Shown: positions 25,350 through 36,433, counted from the first letter of the stretch. The stretch is 64,000 nucleotides of DNA from Gammaproteobacteria bacterium (GCA_020445405.1 JAGRGQ010000002.1:124001-188000), one strand, 5' to 3'. The notes: generated from the letters alone by a model not told the origin. A program made the numbers and translations.

Positions 25350-28022
25350 TCAGCTCTTGCCGGGTTTGCTGTCCAGGCGATCATGAATCGCTTTTTCCAG
25401 CTTTTCGAACGTCTCTCGGCCGGATAATGGACGGTTTTCGTGATCCGAAATGAAGAACGTGTCATCGACTTCCGCGCCGATGGTGGCGATTTTCGCGCTG
25501 ATCAGTCGAATTCCATTCTCCGCGAACGCATAACCGACCTGAGAGAGAAGTCCGGGGCGGTCGTCAGTGTTGAGCTTCATGATCGTCCGGTGGTTGACGT
25601 GGTCTTGCGCGAAATCGACGCGCGTTGGTATGGAGAAGTGCTTCAGTTGCCGTGGTACTCTGCGGTAGACGCCAATGTCGCTGTTTACCGGTTCTTTCAG
25701 GGCTTTTTGCAGGGCCTGCTTTATCCCCTCCTTCCGCACCGGATCCTCGATCGGTGAGCCGTCCTCTTCCAGCACCAGAAAGCTGTTGATGGTCAGCAGG
25801 GTATCGGTGGTCTCTATGCGAGCACTGACGATGTTCAGTCCAAACCGGTCAAGCAGGCTGGTAGTGAGCGCAAAAAGCGCCTGCCGGTCCTCGACACAGG
25901 TAAACACTTCGGTGCCCCCGCGAATGGCCGAATTTCGCAATACCACAAGAGGGAGCGCCTCGGGACTGGTGGTCAATACCAGCCTGGTTTGCCAGGCGAT
26001 CTCCTCCCAACTGTAATAAAGGAAATAGTCGAGACTGAGCGTCAGCCAGTACTGTATGACGTCGTCCCTCCCGATCCCGTCCGATTTCAGCAGATGCAGG
26101 GCGCCGGCCTGTTTATTCTGAACGATCTCATCCCGCTCCTGGGGATTCTGCAGACCGCGCAGCAACGCCTGCTTGGTTACGTTGTAAAGTTCCCTCAGCA
26201 GGGAGTTTTTCCAATTGTTCCATTTCTTTGGATCGGTGGCACGAATATCGGCGATGGTCAGAAGATAGAGATAATCCAGTCGCTCCGGATTTCCAACGGT
26301 CCTGGCAAAGTCTGCGATAACCTCGGGGTCGCTGATATCCTTGCGCTGTGCTGTCATGGACATAATCAGATGGTTCTTTACCAGCCATGAGACCAACTGG
26401 CTGTCACGCTCGCTGAGCATATGCAGGCGGCAGAAATCGTACGCCTCTTCAGCACCCAGCGTGGAGTGATCCCCGCCGCGTCCCTTGGCGATGTCATGGA
26501 ACAGCGCAGCCAGAAACAGCAGCTCCGGGTAGTACAGTCTCTCCATGATGTCGCTGCAGAGCGGAAACTCGTTGCGGTGCTTTGCAATCATGAAACGCCG
26601 CAGGTTGCGGACCACGAAAAGCGTGTGTTCGTCAACCGTGTAGACATGGAAAAGATCGTACTGCATTCGACCGACGATATTCGCGAAAGCCGGTATATAG
26701 CGCGACAGGATGCCATAGCGATTCATACGCCGCAGTTCATTGGTGATGCCCTGGCGCTGGCGCAGTATCGCCATGAACATTGCACGTGCTTCTGGATTGG
26801 CGCGGAATTTATTGTCTATTGACCGCCGCTGATCTCTTATCAGGCGTATCGTACTGGCGCGCACTCCGTTGAACTCCGGATGCTGTTCCATCACCAGGAA
26901 CAGTTCCAACATCGCCAGTGGGTGCTTTTCGAAAACCTGATCGTCGACCACTTCGAGAAAACCGCTGCGCGACTGGAAGCGGCTATTGAGCGGCTTGGGT
27001 TCGTCCAGGTGACACTTGAGCACGATGACTTCGCGGAAATGCTGCAGCAGCATTTCATTCATTCGATTGATGCGAATCGCAGTCTGATAGTACTGCTGCA
27101 TGAACTTCTCAATGCCCAGCCCGGCTTCGTCGTCCTGAAACCCAAACTGATCCGCCAGAATTTTCTGATAATCGAACAGCAGCCGGTCTTCGCACCGGCC
27201 AGTATGCAGATGCAGCGCAAAGCGTATCCGCCAGAGCCAGTCCTGTCCGAACTTCAAGTCCCAGTACTCGGTTTCGGTCAAAAATCCGTGTGTCACCAGA
27301 TCGCTCATTCGCTCTGCGTCAAAGTGGCGCTTGACCACCCAATCGATGGTTTGAATGTCGCGTAATCCCCCGGGTCCCTCCTTAAGATTGGGCTCCAGCG
27401 CGCTTACGGCGTCATCGTATTTCTGGTAACGTTTTTTCTGTTCTTCCAGTTTGGCTTCGAAAAAGCGGTCACTGGGCCACATCTTGTCGGTTGCAATGGC
27501 TCGCTTGAGTCTTTCGTAGAGATGAATGGGACCGCATAATGGACGCGCCTCCATCAGGCTGGTTATCACGGTGATATCCAGCTTGGCCTCGGCAACGCAC
27601 TCCTGCACCGTGCGCACGCTGTGTCCGATCTCAAGACCGATATCCCAGAGAAAGGTGAGCAGATTCCCCAGTGGTTCGGAAATGTAATCGAGGTCTCCGT
27701 CACCGAGCAGAAACAGCAGATCGATATCGGACGCGGGGTGCAGTTCGCCGCGCCCGTAACCGCCAACGGCTATAAGCGATGCATCCGCGTTCCCGGGAAT
27801 CATGCGCGACCATGCCTGGAGCAGAAGGAAATCGATCGAACTGGCGCGCAGTTTGACCAACTGGGTCATCGTTTCGCCCTGGTCGAACAGTACCTTGAGC
27901 CGCTCATTGCTGCGTTTCAGGGTGTCCCGAAACAGCGGAAGCGGGGAGTTGCTTCCACTCAACCTGCTCAGGAAGCCGTGCTCATCGATCAGCGGCGGAA
28001 AGGACTCCAGTATACTGTTCAA
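25350..28022 (-). CDS. glnD: Bifunctional [protein-PII] uridylyltransferase/uridylyl-removing enzyme
   Basis: GlnD senses glutamine and modifies PII proteins to set nitrogen assimilation. The 890-residue product has the nucleotidyltransferase motif GGYGRGELHPASDIDLLF (near 87-104), the HD hydrolase motif LFHDIAKGRGGDHS (near 510-523), and two C-terminal ACT domains that bind glutamine. The start is a TTG that overlaps the map stop codon (TTGA), so translation is coupled. Full length for the family. Confidence 0.97.
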   Translation of the reverse strand: MNSILESFPPLIDEHGFLSRLSGSNSPLPLFRDTLKRSNERLKVLFDQGETMTQLVKLRASSIDFLLLQAWSRMIPGNADASLIAVGGYGRGELHPASDIDLLFLLGDGDLDYISEPLGNLLTFLWDIGLEIGHSVRTVQECVAEAKLDITVITSLMEARPLCGPIHLYERLKRAIATDKMWPSDRFFEAKLEEQKKRYQKYDDAVSALEPNLKEGPGGLRDIQTIDWVVKRHFDAERMSDLVTHGFLTETEYWDLKFGQDWLWRIRFALHLHTGRCEDRLLFDYQKILADQFGFQDDEAGLGIEKFMQQYYQTAIRINRMNEMLLQHFREVIVLKCHLDEPKPLNSRFQSRSGFLEVVDDQVFEKHPLAMLELFLVMEQHPEFNGVRASTIRLIRDQRRSIDNKFRANPEARAMFMAILRQRQGITNELRRMNRYGILSRYIPAFANIVGRMQYDLFHVYTVDEHTLFVVRNLRRFMIAKHRNEFPLCSDIMERLYYPELLFLAALFHDIAKGRGGDHSTLGAEEAYDFCRLHMLSERDSQLVSWLVKNHLIMSMTAQRKDISDPEVIADFARTVGNPERLDYLYLLTIADIRATDPKKWNNWKNSLLRELYNVTKQALLRGLQNPQERDEIVQNKQAGALHLLKSDGIGRDDVIQYWLTLSLDYFLYYSWEEIAWQTRLVLTTSPEALPLVVLRNSAIRGGTEVFTCVEDRQALFALTTSLLDRFGLNIVSARIETTDTLLTINSFLVLEEDGSPIEDPVRKEGIKQALQKALKEPVNSDIGVYRRVPRQLKHFSIPTRVDFAQDHVNHRTIMKLNTDDRPGLLSQVGYAFAENGIRLISAKIATIGAEVDDTFFISDHENRPLSGRETFEKLEKAIHDRLDSKPGKS

Positions 28023-28804
28023 GCCGCACCCGGGAGAGCGCTCTCTTCACCTTCACGCAACGTCAACACCTCGTAGCCGGATTCGGTCACCAGCAAGGTA
28101 TGTTCCCACTGGGCGGAGAGGCTGCGATCTTTGGTTACCACAGTCCAGCCATCCGGCAGCAGTTTTACCTGACGCTTGCCGGCATTGACCATTGGTTCGA
28201 TGGTAAAGCACATGCCGGGCTGCAGCAGGACGCCGTTTCCGGGCGAGCCGTAGTGCAATACCTGCGGTTCTTCGTGAAACCTGCGGCCTATGCCATGTCC
28301 GCAATATTCCCGCACGATAGAGTAGTTGTTGGACTCCACATACTGTTGAATGGCATGCCCGATGTTACTCAGATGAGCGCCGGGCCGGACCTGGTGTATG
28401 CCGATCCACAATGCCTCCAGGGTGATTTTTGTCAGGCGCCGCGCCAGCACGGATGGTTCGCCGATGAAAAACATCTTGCTGGTATCGCCATGAAAACCGT
28501 CCTTGATTACCGTGATATCGATATTCACGATGTCGCCGTTCTTGAGTATTTTCCCCCCGGGAATGCCGTGGCATACCTGATGGTTGACAGAAGTGCAGAT
28601 GGACTTGGGGAAACCCATATAGTTCAGCGGCGCAGGAATAGCCTTCTGTTCGTGCACGATATAGTCGTGACAGATCCGATCTATCTCCTCCGTACTGGCG
28701 CCAGGCTGCACGTGGGGAGCAATCATCTCCAGCACTTCTGCGGCAAGGCGGCCCGCCAGCCGCATTTTTTCGATCTCTTCTGGAGTTTTGAGGGTGATGC
28801 TCAT
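28019..28804 (-). CDS. map: Methionine aminopeptidase, type I
   Basis: This metalloenzyme removes the initiator methionine from new proteins. The 261-residue product shows the five metal ligands of the family in context: NIDITVIKDGFHGDTSKM (two Asp), GHGIGRRFHEEP (His), FTIEPMV (Glu) and SAQWEHTLLVT (Glu). The ATG at 28804 gives MSITLKTPEEIEKM; the frame runs to 28921 without support. It is divergent from rpsB, as in many gammaproteobacteria, and overlaps glnD. Confidence 0.96.
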   Translation of the reverse strand: MSITLKTPEEIEKMRLAGRLAAEVLEMIAPHVQPGASTEEIDRICHDYIVHEQKAIPAPLNYMGFPKSICTSVNHQVCHGIPGGKILKNGDIVNIDITVIKDGFHGDTSKMFFIGEPSVLARRLTKITLEALWIGIHQVRPGAHLSNIGHAIQQYVESNNYSIVREYCGHGIGRRFHEEPQVLHYGSPGNGVLLQPGMCFTIEPMVNAGKRQVKLLPDGWTVVTKDRSLSAQWEHTLLVTESGYEVLTLREGEESALPGAA

Positions 28805-28972
28805 ACGGCCAGGTTCCGGGAAAGTCCAGTAAATCAGCCATTCGGGGGGTGTCTGACCGGGTACGCTGATTGTGGCAACCAGCGCGTTATGGTATAAAAC
28901 GTGCCCCGGATTCGCAAACATTCCGGAACTCGCAGGAATCTGGCAGACATTTCAGTCCTGACGAATCACACA

Positions 28973-29031
28973 CACGCACCGGCACAATCGCCTGGGTGCC
29001 CGGGAAACCGGGTTGGCCGTTGGGGTGCGTG
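28973..29031 (+). promoter_or_regulatory. Probable S2 (rpsB) mRNA leader structure
   Basis: CACGCACC (28973-28980) pairs exactly with GGTGCGTG (29024-29031), closing a domain that contains a GC-rich hairpin (CCCGGGAAACCGGG). A purine-rich GGAGGATTAA follows at once. This matches the layout of the gammaproteobacterial t44/S2 leader that lets S2 repress its own operon. The family assignment is from layout only. Confidence 0.6.
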
Positions 29032-29065
29032 GAGGATTAACCCTAAATAAATTGGAGTTTACTAA

Positions 29066-29821
29066 ATGAGTGACGTGTCCATGCGTCAGATGCTTGAGTC
29101 TGGCGTCCATTTCGGGCATCAGACCCGCTACTGGAATCCGAAAATGGGTGCTTTCATTTTCGGTCACCGGAACAAGATCCACATCATCAACCTGGAAAAG
29201 ACCCTGCCGCTTTACAAGGAGGCGATGAATTTTCTCGGTTCCCTGGCTGCCAACGGTGGCCGGATTCTATTCGTCGGCACCAAAAGGTCCGCGCGCGATA
29301 CCATCAAGGAAGAGGCGGAACGCTGCGGCATGCCCTATGTCAACCATCGCTGGCTGGGCGGCATGCTGACCAATTTTTCCACCATCAGGACGCGCATCAA
29401 ACGCCTCAAGGAGCTTGAGGATATGTTCGAGACGGGCTCGATTTCGCGTTTCAACAAGAAAGAGGCACTTGGCCTTCGCCGCGAAATGGAGAAGCTCGAT
29501 CGCAGTCTCGGTGGTATCAAAAACATGGAGAAACTGCCGGATGTTCTCTATGTGATTGATGTAGGACACGAGGATATTGCGATTGCAGAGGCCCGAAAAC
29601 TGGGTATTCCGGTGGTTGGTGTCGTGGATACCAACAACAGTCCCGAAGGAATCGATTACGTCATTCCCGGGAATGACGATGCGATACGCGCGATTCAGCT
29701 CTACGTTCAGGGCGCTTCCGCTGCGGTATTGGAAGGCCGCGCCAGCGCAGCCCACCTTGGCGGCGGTGCTGTCGACGAATTTGTGGAAGTTGAAAACGGT
29801 AAGGGTGAGGAAGCCGGGTAA
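29066..29821 (+). CDS. rpsB: 30S ribosomal protein S2
   Basis: The 251-residue product carries the S2 signatures [19 protein letters not shown] at the N-terminus and [16 protein letters not shown] in the middle, with the coiled-coil insert (about 105-145). It belongs to the small ribosomal subunit. The ATG follows GGAG at 7 bases. First gene of rpsB-tsf-pyrH-frr; a structured leader precedes it and a partial terminator follows. Confidence 0.98.
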   Translation: MSDVSMRQMLESGVHFGHQTRYWNPKMGAFIFGHRNKIHIINLEKTLPLYKEAMNFLGSLAANGGRILFVGTKRSARDTIKEEAERCGMPYVNHRWLGGMLTNFSTIRTRIKRLKELEDMFETGSISRFNKKEALGLRREMEKLDRSLGGIKNMEKLPDVLYVIDVGHEDIAIAEARKLGIPVVGVVDTNNSPEGIDYVIPGNDDAIRAIQLYVQGASAAVLEGRASAAHLGGGAVDEFVEVENGKGEEAG

Positions 29822-29875
29822 TTCGAGCTACTTCTCCCTTATTAATCTCCGGAAATCTATGATTAAAAAGAGAGT

Positions 29876-29910
29876 GGCCTCTGCCAGGTATCCACAACCG
29901 GGCAGGGGCT
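29876..29910 (+). terminator. Attenuator-like hairpin between rpsB and tsf
   Basis: GGCCTCTGCC and GGGCAGGGGC form an imperfect stem with a 13-base loop followed by TGCTTTTATC. Excess of S2 over EF-Ts transcripts by partial termination here is known in Escherichia coli, so a similar role is likely. Confidence 0.6.
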
Positions 29911-29946
29911 GCTTTTATCTATTATTTTAAGCGAGGAATAGTACTC

Positions 29947-30831
29947 ATGGCCATTACCGCCTCTTTGGTGAAGGAACTGCGTGAACGGACCGGTTCCGGC
30001 ATGATGGAATGTAAGAAAGCACTGGTCGAGACCAATGGTGATATTGAAGCTGCAATCGATATGATGCGTAAATCCGGCCAGGCCAAGGCCGCCAAGAAAG
30101 CGGGACGCACCGCGGCAGACGGCGTAATCTCCATCTGTTTCAACGAAGATGGCAGCAGGGCAGCGATGGTTGAGGTTAATTGCGAAACCGATTTCGTGGC
30201 GAAAGACGACAACTTCACCTCGTTTGCCAAAGCGGTTGCCGAACGGGCGCTGGTGTCCGATGTGAAAACAGTTGAAGAGCTGCTGGATTCGCCTCTCCAC
30301 GACGGAGAGGAGACCACGGTCAATACCGCGAGGGAGGCATTGATCTCCAAAATCGGAGAGAACATGAACGTGCGCCGTTTCCAAAGGTTTCAGGCCGGAG
30401 CCGGCACGCTCACCAGTTACAGCCACGGCGTCCGAATCGGTGTAATCGTGGAATTGGAGGGTGGGAACGACACCCTGGCGAAGGATATTGCCATGCACAT
30501 CGCTGCCTCCAGTCCGCTCTGTATTTCGGAACAGGACGTTCCTGCAGAAACGCTTGAGAAAGAGCGCTCGATCTTCAAGGCTCAGGCTCTGGAGAGCGGC
30601 AAACCCGAAAACATTGTTGAAAAAATGGTTGATGGGCGGGTACGCAAATACCTGGCGGAGATCACACTACTCGGTCAGCAGTTCGTCAGGGATCCCGAAA
30701 TCAGCGTCGGGAAACTGCTGGCGGATGCGGGTGCACGGGTGGTTGCTTTCTGCCGTTTCGAAGTCGGCGAGGGTATTGAAAAGAAACAGGAGAATTTCGC
30801 AGACGAAGTAATGGCGCAGATAAAGAGCTGA
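29947..30831 (+). CDS. tsf: Elongation factor Ts
   Basis: EF-Ts is the nucleotide exchange factor that recycles EF-Tu. The 294-residue protein has the N-terminal UBA-like domain with [16 protein letters not shown] and the core [11 protein letters not shown] motif that contacts EF-Tu. Length is normal. It follows rpsB after a leaky hairpin and precedes pyrH by 11 bases. Confidence 0.98.
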   Translation: MAITASLVKELRERTGSGMMECKKALVETNGDIEAAIDMMRKSGQAKAAKKAGRTAADGVISICFNEDGSRAAMVEVNCETDFVAKDDNFTSFAKAVAERALVSDVKTVEELLDSPLHDGEETTVNTAREALISKIGENMNVRRFQRFQAGAGTLTSYSHGVRIGVIVELEGGNDTLAKDIAMHIAASSPLCISEQDVPAETLEKERSIFKAQALESGKPENIVEKMVDGRVRKYLAEITLLGQQFVRDPEISVGKLLADAGARVVAFCRFEVGEGIEKKQENFADEVMAQIKS

Positions 30832-30842
30832 GGCTGCCGGAA

Positions 30843-31556
30843 TTGATCTGTCGGCGCATTCTTCTCAAGCTCAGCGGTGAGGCGCTGATGGGGCAGGGGG
30901 ATTTCGGAATAGACCCTGCGGTTATCAACCGGGTGGCTGGTGAAATAAGTGATCTGACCGCAGCCGGCGTGCAGGTCGGCCTGGTTATCGGCGGCGGCAA
31001 CATTTTTCGCGGTGCCGGCCTCGCAAGGTCCGGCATTGATCGGGTTTCCGGTGATCACATGGGCATGCTGGCCACAGTGATGAACTCGCTTGCGATGCAG
31101 GACGCACTGATCAAAGCGGGCGCAGACGCACGAGTCATGTCCGCGCTGCGGATGGATCAGGTATGCGAGTACTATGTACGACGCACTGCACTGGAGTATC
31201 TGCAACGCGGCGAGGTCGTGATCCTGGCAGCGGGGACCGGGAACCCCTATTTCACCACGGACTCTGCGGCCAGTCTGAGGGCGGTTGAGATTGGAGCCCA
31301 GTTGATGATCAAGGCGACCAAGGTCAATGGTATCTATTCTTCGGATCCGGTAGTCAACCCCAATGCAGCGTTTTATCCCCGTCTCAGCTATGATCGTGTT
31401 TTGGCGGAGGGACTGCAAGTGATGGATACCACGGCTATCGTGCTGTGTCGCGACAATGGAATGGCGCTGCGGATCATGAATATCAACGAGTCGGGTGCAT
31501 TGATGCGTCTTATGCAGGGGGAGTCGGTAGGGTCCCTGGTGGATAAAGGAGAGTGA
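30843..31556 (+). CDS. pyrH: UMP kinase
   Basis: PyrH phosphorylates UMP to UDP and belongs to the amino acid kinase fold. The 237-residue product begins with [16 protein letters not shown] and carries the GGGNIFRG motif and the [12 protein letters not shown] loop. The start is a TTG, with GAGG about 9 bases upstream overlapping the tsf stop. It ends one base before the frr start. Confidence 0.97.
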   Translation: MICRRILLKLSGEALMGQGDFGIDPAVINRVAGEISDLTAAGVQVGLVIGGGNIFRGAGLARSGIDRVSGDHMGMLATVMNSLAMQDALIKAGADARVMSALRMDQVCEYYVRRTALEYLQRGEVVILAAGTGNPYFTTDSAASLRAVEIGAQLMIKATKVNGIYSSDPVVNPNAAFYPRLSYDRVLAEGLQVMDTTAIVLCRDNGMALRIMNINESGALMRLMQGESVGSLVDKGE

Positions 31557-31557
31557 A

Positions 31558-32115
31558 ATGATCGACGAAATCAAAACGGATGCGGCAGATCGAATGAAGA
31601 AATGCGTTGCCACCCTGGAGCTGGAACTGGCCAAAGTCAGGACAGGTCGCGCCCACCCAAGTCTCCTCGATCACATCACCGTAGCCTATTACGGAACGGA
31701 GGTTCCGCTGAGTCAGGTAGCCAACATTAATGTCGAGGATGGCAGGACATTGACGGTGACGCCCTGGGAGAAAAATATGGTACAGCCGGTGGAGAAGGCA
31801 ATTCTCAAGTCGGATCTGGGGCTCAATCCCAATACTGCCGGCACCATCATCCGGGTGCCTCTGCCAGCGCTTACCGAGGAGCGGCGCAGAGACCTGATCC
31901 GGGTTGTCAGGGGCGAAGCGGAACAGGCCCGGGTGGCAGTGCGGAACGTACGGCGAGATGCCAACAGCAGCCTGAAGGAGCTTATGAAAGAGAAGCTGGT
32001 TTCTGAAGATGACGAACATCGGGCTGAGGAGGCAATTCAAGTACTTACCGATAGATACATCAAGGAAGTGGATGCTGCGCTTGAGAAAAAAGAAACAGAT
32101 CTGATGTCGATCTGA
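31558..32115 (+). CDS. frr: Ribosome recycling factor
   Basis: This 185-residue protein splits post-termination ribosomes together with EF-G. The three-helix bundle and beta-sandwich head are recognisable ([13 protein letters not shown] and [14 protein letters not shown]). The ATG has AAGGAG at 6 bases and lies directly after the pyrH stop. Confidence 0.98.
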   Translation: MIDEIKTDAADRMKKCVATLELELAKVRTGRAHPSLLDHITVAYYGTEVPLSQVANINVEDGRTLTVTPWEKNMVQPVEKAILKSDLGLNPNTAGTIIRVPLPALTEERRRDLIRVVRGEAEQARVAVRNVRRDANSSLKELMKEKLVSEDDEHRAEEAIQVLTDRYIKEVDAALEKKETDLMSI

Positions 32116-32133
32116 GATTCACAATCGAAAGCG

Positions 32134-32916
32134 ATGGACAGTACCGGAACCGAATCCACATTGGCCAAAGCAGCGGCTCGCATTCCGCGTCACGTAGCAA
32201 TAATCATGGATGGAAACGGACGCTGGGCCCAGGAACGGGGACTTCCAAGATTTGCCGGTCATAAGGCGGGCGTCGAAACGGTCCGTTCGGTTGTTGAACA
32301 GTGTGTCATGCTGAAAATCGAGGCGCTCACCCTGTTTGCCTTCAGCAGCGAGAATTGGCGGCGTCCGGCGACGGAGGTCAGTCTGCTGATGGATCTGTTC
32401 ATGCTGGCCCTGAACAGGGAAGTGAAGCGGCTCAAACGGAATAATGTCCGTCTCCGCATCATCGGCGACCACGGAGGATTTCCACCCAAACTCCAGGCCA
32501 AGATTCTGGAAGCGGAACAGACAACGTCTGAGTGCAGTGGCCTCACGTTACAGATCGCCGCAAACTACGGTGGCCGTTGGGATCTGACCCAGGCTGCCAG
32601 AAATATAGCGCGACAGGTGGCAGCCGGCCAGCTGGAACCGGACGCGATTACAGAAGATACACTCTCCGGCAATCTTTCCACCAAAGGCCTGCCGGATCCC
32701 GACCTGTTTATCCGTACCGGTGGGGAACAGCGGTTGAGTAACTTTCTTTTATGGCAGTCGGCCTATGCGGAACTCTACCTGACCAATGTGCTCTGGCCGG
32801 ACTTCACTCCCGCTGTTTTCAACCGTGCGTTGCAGGATTTTGCGGGACGACAGCGCCGGTTTGGTCGTACCACGGAACAGGTCAGGCAGCATTCCGGCAA
32901 CTTTAGTGATGACTGA
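32134..32916 (+). CDS. uppS: Undecaprenyl diphosphate synthase
   Basis: UppS is a cis-prenyltransferase that makes the C55 carrier lipid for peptidoglycan and O-antigen. The 260-residue product has IIMDGNGRWA with the catalytic Asp, FAFSSENWRRP and the C-terminal RTGGEQRLSNFLLWQSAYAE. It begins 18 bases after frr with a weak ribosome-binding site. Confidence 0.97.
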   Translation: MDSTGTESTLAKAAARIPRHVAIIMDGNGRWAQERGLPRFAGHKAGVETVRSVVEQCVMLKIEALTLFAFSSENWRRPATEVSLLMDLFMLALNREVKRLKRNNVRLRIIGDHGGFPPKLQAKILEAEQTTSECSGLTLQIAANYGGRWDLTQAARNIARQVAAGQLEPDAITEDTLSGNLSTKGLPDPDLFIRTGGEQRLSNFLLWQSAYAELYLTNVLWPDFTPAVFNRALQDFAGRQRRFGRTTEQVRQHSGNFSDD

Positions 32917-32943
32917 ACGTTACAGTTCCGGCGGGGTACACTC

Positions 32944-33765
32944 GTGCTGCTTCAGCGTGTCATAACCGCCTTGGTTCTGGTGCCGTTGGTTGTTGCTGCG
33001 GTGCTGCAGTTGTCGACCCTGACACTCTCGTTTTTTCTTGCCCTGGTGGTGCTGCTGGGCGGTTTTGAGTGGACCCGGCTGGCTGCGCTTGGTTCGCTGC
33101 CTGAGAAGTTAGTGTTTTTGACGTTTCTGGCTGCAATCATCGCGGGTTCTGCCGTGACCTTCCACAAGTATCCGCAATGGGTTTTTCCGAGTGCCCTTAT
33201 TTTCACGCTGTTCTGGATCGTGGTTTCCGTGAGACTGCTGCGTTACCGTCGATCGGTGGCAAATGCTTCAGGCAGAATCTGGAAATCCCTCCTCGGGGTT
33301 CTGGTTCTGGCGCCCGCATGGATTTCCCTGCTGATGGTGCACGGACATCGTGACGGGCCCTATCTGGTGCTCTACCTGATGGTGCTGATCTGGGTGGCGG
33401 ACAGTTGCGCCTATTTTGCCGGACGTCGCTGGGGAAGGGTGAAACTGGCACCAGAGATCAGTCCCGGAAAGACGCGCGAAGGAGTATACGGTGCGTTGGC
33501 CGGGGCGGCGTTGTGTGGTGCAGTGGTCCACGCGCTGCGGCCGGAAACCGGTTCTCTGTTGATGTTGATTCTGTTTTCGGTTGTTGTTGCCCTGTTTTCG
33601 GTGGTTGGGGATCTGTTCGAGAGCCTGCTGAAAAGAGAGGCAGGCTTGAAAGACAGCGGCGACCTGCTGCCGGGACACGGTGGCGTACTGGACAGGATTG
33701 ACAGTCTGACTGCCGCTGCGCCGGTGTTTCTGTTCGGGCTGCTGTTGCTGGAGATTTCCAAATGA
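32944..33765 (+). CDS. cdsA: Phosphatidate cytidylyltransferase
   Basis: CdsA makes CDP-diacylglycerol for phospholipids. The 273-residue integral membrane protein has about eight hydrophobic helices and the C-terminal CDP-alcohol signature around [20 protein letters not shown]. The start is a GTG (product [10 protein letters not shown]), like the family N-terminus. It overlaps dxr by four bases. Confidence 0.96.
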   Translation: MLLQRVITALVLVPLVVAAVLQLSTLTLSFFLALVVLLGGFEWTRLAALGSLPEKLVFLTFLAAIIAGSAVTFHKYPQWVFPSALIFTLFWIVVSVRLLRYRRSVANASGRIWKSLLGVLVLAPAWISLLMVHGHRDGPYLVLYLMVLIWVADSCAYFAGRRWGRVKLAPEISPGKTREGVYGALAGAALCGAVVHALRPETGSLLMLILFSVVVALFSVVGDLFESLLKREAGLKDSGDLLPGHGGVLDRIDSLTAAAPVFLFGLLLLEISK

Positions 33766-34940
33766 TCGGGTTGACCATTCTGGGGTCAACCGGCTCAATC
33801 GGTCTGTCGACACTGAATGTGATTGCTCGTCATCAGGATAAATACCGGGTGGTGGCATTGAGCGCCAACCGGGATGTCGAAAAACTGGTTCAGCAGTGCC
33901 TGCTGTTTCAACCCGAGTATGCCGTTTTGGCGGATAGAAGCCGGCTGCCGGAACTGGAACAGCAGCTGCGGCGGCGCGGGCTCAGGACAAGGCTGCTGGG
34001 AGGCGTTGAGGGTCTGGAGGAGATCGCCGGCCTCAGCGACGTGGATTATGTGATGGCAGCGATCGTGGGGGCGGCGGGACTTTTGCCAATTTTAGCCGCG
34101 GCACGGGCAGGAAAAAGAATCCTGCTTGCCAACAAAGAGGCGCTGGTGGTGGCCGGTCCGCTGTTCATGCAGGAGGTGGAGGCGAATGGAGCCGAAATTC
34201 TTCCGATTGACAGCGAGCACAACGCCGTGTTCCAGTGTCTGCCGCCTGATTTCAAAAATGGCCTGGAACGGGTGGGTGTTCGGCGTATTCTGCTGACCGC
34301 TTCCGGCGGTCCCTTCAGAACCATCGCCCGGGAAGCGCTCGAGTTTGTGACCCCGGAGCAGGCATGTGCGCATCCAAACTGGGACATGGGGCGCAAGATT
34401 TCGGTCGATTCCGCGACCATGATGAACAAGGGCCTGGAAGTCATCGAAGCCTGCTGGCTGTTTCATACCACTCCCGACCGGGTTGATGTGGTGCTTCATC
34501 CGCAAAGCGTAATCCATTCCATGGTCGAGTACTTTGACGGTTCGGTGTTGGCTCAGCTGGGCAATCCGGATATGCGCACTCCAATCGCGCATGCGCTGGC
34601 CTGGCCAAATCGCATCGAATCGGGCGTATCCAGTCTGGATCTGTTTGCAGTGGCGCAGCTCGATTTTGAGAAGCCGAGTCCAGAGCGGTTTCCCTGTCTG
34701 ACACTCGCTTATCAGGCCATTGAATCCGCCGGAAACGCACCCGTTGTGCTGAATGCGGCAAATGAAGTCGCGGTTGCGGCGTTTTTGCAGCAGAAGATAA
34801 AGTTCACGGCTATTCCTGAAGTGATAGAACGCACGCTGGGGTTGATTCCGGCAGCGAATTGCACCGGCCTGAGCGAGCTTTTGCATGTCGATGCCGAGGC
34901 CCGTATTCGGGCGGAACAAATAGTTTGCGAACTGGTCTGA
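33762..34940 (+). CDS. dxr: 1-deoxy-D-xylulose-5-phosphate reductoisomerase
   Basis: Dxr is the second step of the MEP isoprenoid route. The 392-residue enzyme has the N-terminal NADPH motif [12 protein letters not shown], the [12 protein letters not shown] segment, the metal-binding PIDSEHNA and the catalytic loop near [21 protein letters not shown]. Its product line feeds the neighbouring uppS. Confidence 0.98.
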   Translation: MIGLTILGSTGSIGLSTLNVIARHQDKYRVVALSANRDVEKLVQQCLLFQPEYAVLADRSRLPELEQQLRRRGLRTRLLGGVEGLEEIAGLSDVDYVMAAIVGAAGLLPILAAARAGKRILLANKEALVVAGPLFMQEVEANGAEILPIDSEHNAVFQCLPPDFKNGLERVGVRRILLTASGGPFRTIAREALEFVTPEQACAHPNWDMGRKISVDSATMMNKGLEVIEACWLFHTTPDRVDVVLHPQSVIHSMVEYFDGSVLAQLGNPDMRTPIAHALAWPNRIESGVSSLDLFAVAQLDFEKPSPERFPCLTLAYQAIESAGNAPVVLNAANEVAVAAFLQQKIKFTAIPEVIERTLGLIPAANCTGLSELLHVDAEARIRAEQIVCELV

Positions 34941-35068
34941 CTTCGTGTATTCCTCCCCAAACAATGTGATCTTCGGAATGTGCATCTGTTGCAGTGACCT
35001 CCTCGGGGAGGTACCTGTCGTGGGGAACTGCGCGGCGGCCCAGGGGTTTGCAGGCCGATAGATATGCT

Positions 35069-36433
35069 ATGGAATCACTGATTACAACCATTCTCTCATT
35101 CATCCTGGCGCTGGGGATACTGATCACCGTGCATGAGTTCGGGCATTTCTGGGTTGCCCGCAAACTCGGGGTCAAGGTATTGCGCTTTTCTGTTGGCTTC
35201 GGCAAACCGGTCCTTAAACGTATCGGCAAAGTGGATGCCACCGAATACGTCGTTGCCGCGATACCACTTGGTGGTTACGTTAAAATGCTGGACGAACGGG
35301 AGGCGGAGGTTCAACCGCAGGAGTTGGATCGTGCGTTCAACCGGCAGTCGCTCAAGACGCGTTCTGCCATCGTGGTGGCAGGACCCGCTTTCAACTTTCT
35401 GTTTGCCGTGCTGGCCTTCTGGCTGGTTCTGGTTTCCGGTGAGAGCGGCTCCCGACCCTGGGTGGGTGAGGTGGCTAAGGATTCGATCGCCGAAGCCGCA
35501 GGATTCAGCGTCGATGATGAACTGCTGGCGGTGGCCGATCGCCCGACGCCCAGTTGGGAGGCAGTCGTTTACGCACTGTTGCGGGAGAGTGTCGAGGGGA
35601 CGGAACTGGTGGTGAACGTCCAGGATCGGGACGGAAATCCCCGCACAAGAGTGATTCCGGGCGATGCACTGGCGGCGTTGAGTGACGGCGGGCGGATTCT
35701 GGAGGGGCTTGGGCTGACCCCAAAACGCCCCCGTGTACCCCCGGTCATCGGTCAGGTCGTCCCAGAAGAATCGGCTGACCGGGCAGGCCTGAAGCGGGGT
35801 GATCTGGTGCTGACGGTTGATGGCAAACCAGTGGACAGCTGGTCCGGGTTGGTTGACATCATACGGGCACATCCGGGAAAACCGCTGGTTCTGGAAATTG
35901 ACAGAGAGGGGCGGCGTCTGCAACTGCCGATAATCGTCGGCAGCCGCGACGAGAACGGGAAGCGCTACGGTCGAATCGGCGCTGGGGTCGATATTCCCGA
36001 GGGATTGTATGAAGAGTACAGGAGCGAATACCGCCTTGGTCCGGTGGATGCACTGGAAGCATCGATCTACAAAACCTGGGATATGTCGGTGTTTATGCTG
36101 CGTATGCTTGGGAGAATGCTGACCGGCAAGGCCTCGGTGGAAAATCTCAGCGGTCCCATCTCGATAGCGCAGACGGCCGGTAAAACAGCCAGCTATGGCG
36201 TCGTCTATTTTCTTAAGTTTCTGGCACTGGTCAGTATCAGTCTCGGTGTATTGAACCTGTTGCCGATACCGGTACTGGATGGCGGTCATCTGTTCTATTT
36301 TCTGGTGGAAGCATTAAAGGGGGGGCCATTGTCCGAGGAGTTTCAGATCCAGGGACAGCGCGTCGGGATGGCCATTCTTCTGGCGGTGATGATTTTGGCA
36401 TTTTACGTCGATATTTCACGTTTGCTGGGCTAG
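35069..36433 (+). CDS. rseP: Site-2 intramembrane metalloprotease RseP
   Basis: RseP cleaves anti-sigma factors such as RseA to activate the envelope stress response. The 454-residue membrane protein has HEFGHF with zinc ligands in the first helix, two PDZ domains (about 110-310), and the C-terminal NLLPIPVLDGGHLFYF motif. The ATG at 35069 fits the family (MESLITTIL); the frame extends to 34994 without support. A small palindrome ACCTCCTCGGGGAGGT lies at 34997-35012. Upstream of bamA, as in E. coli. Confidence 0.97.
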   Translation: MESLITTILSFILALGILITVHEFGHFWVARKLGVKVLRFSVGFGKPVLKRIGKVDATEYVVAAIPLGGYVKMLDEREAEVQPQELDRAFNRQSLKTRSAIVVAGPAFNFLFAVLAFWLVLVSGESGSRPWVGEVAKDSIAEAAGFSVDDELLAVADRPTPSWEAVVYALLRESVEGTELVVNVQDRDGNPRTRVIPGDALAALSDGGRILEGLGLTPKRPRVPPVIGQVVPEESADRAGLKRGDLVLTVDGKPVDSWSGLVDIIRAHPGKPLVLEIDREGRRLQLPIIVGSRDENGKRYGRIGAGVDIPEGLYEEYRSEYRLGPVDALEASIYKTWDMSVFMLRMLGRMLTGKASVENLSGPISIAQTAGKTASYGVVYFLKFLALVSISLGVLNLLPIPVLDGGHLFYFLVEALKGGPLSEEFQIQGQRVGMAILLAVMILAFYVDISRLLG

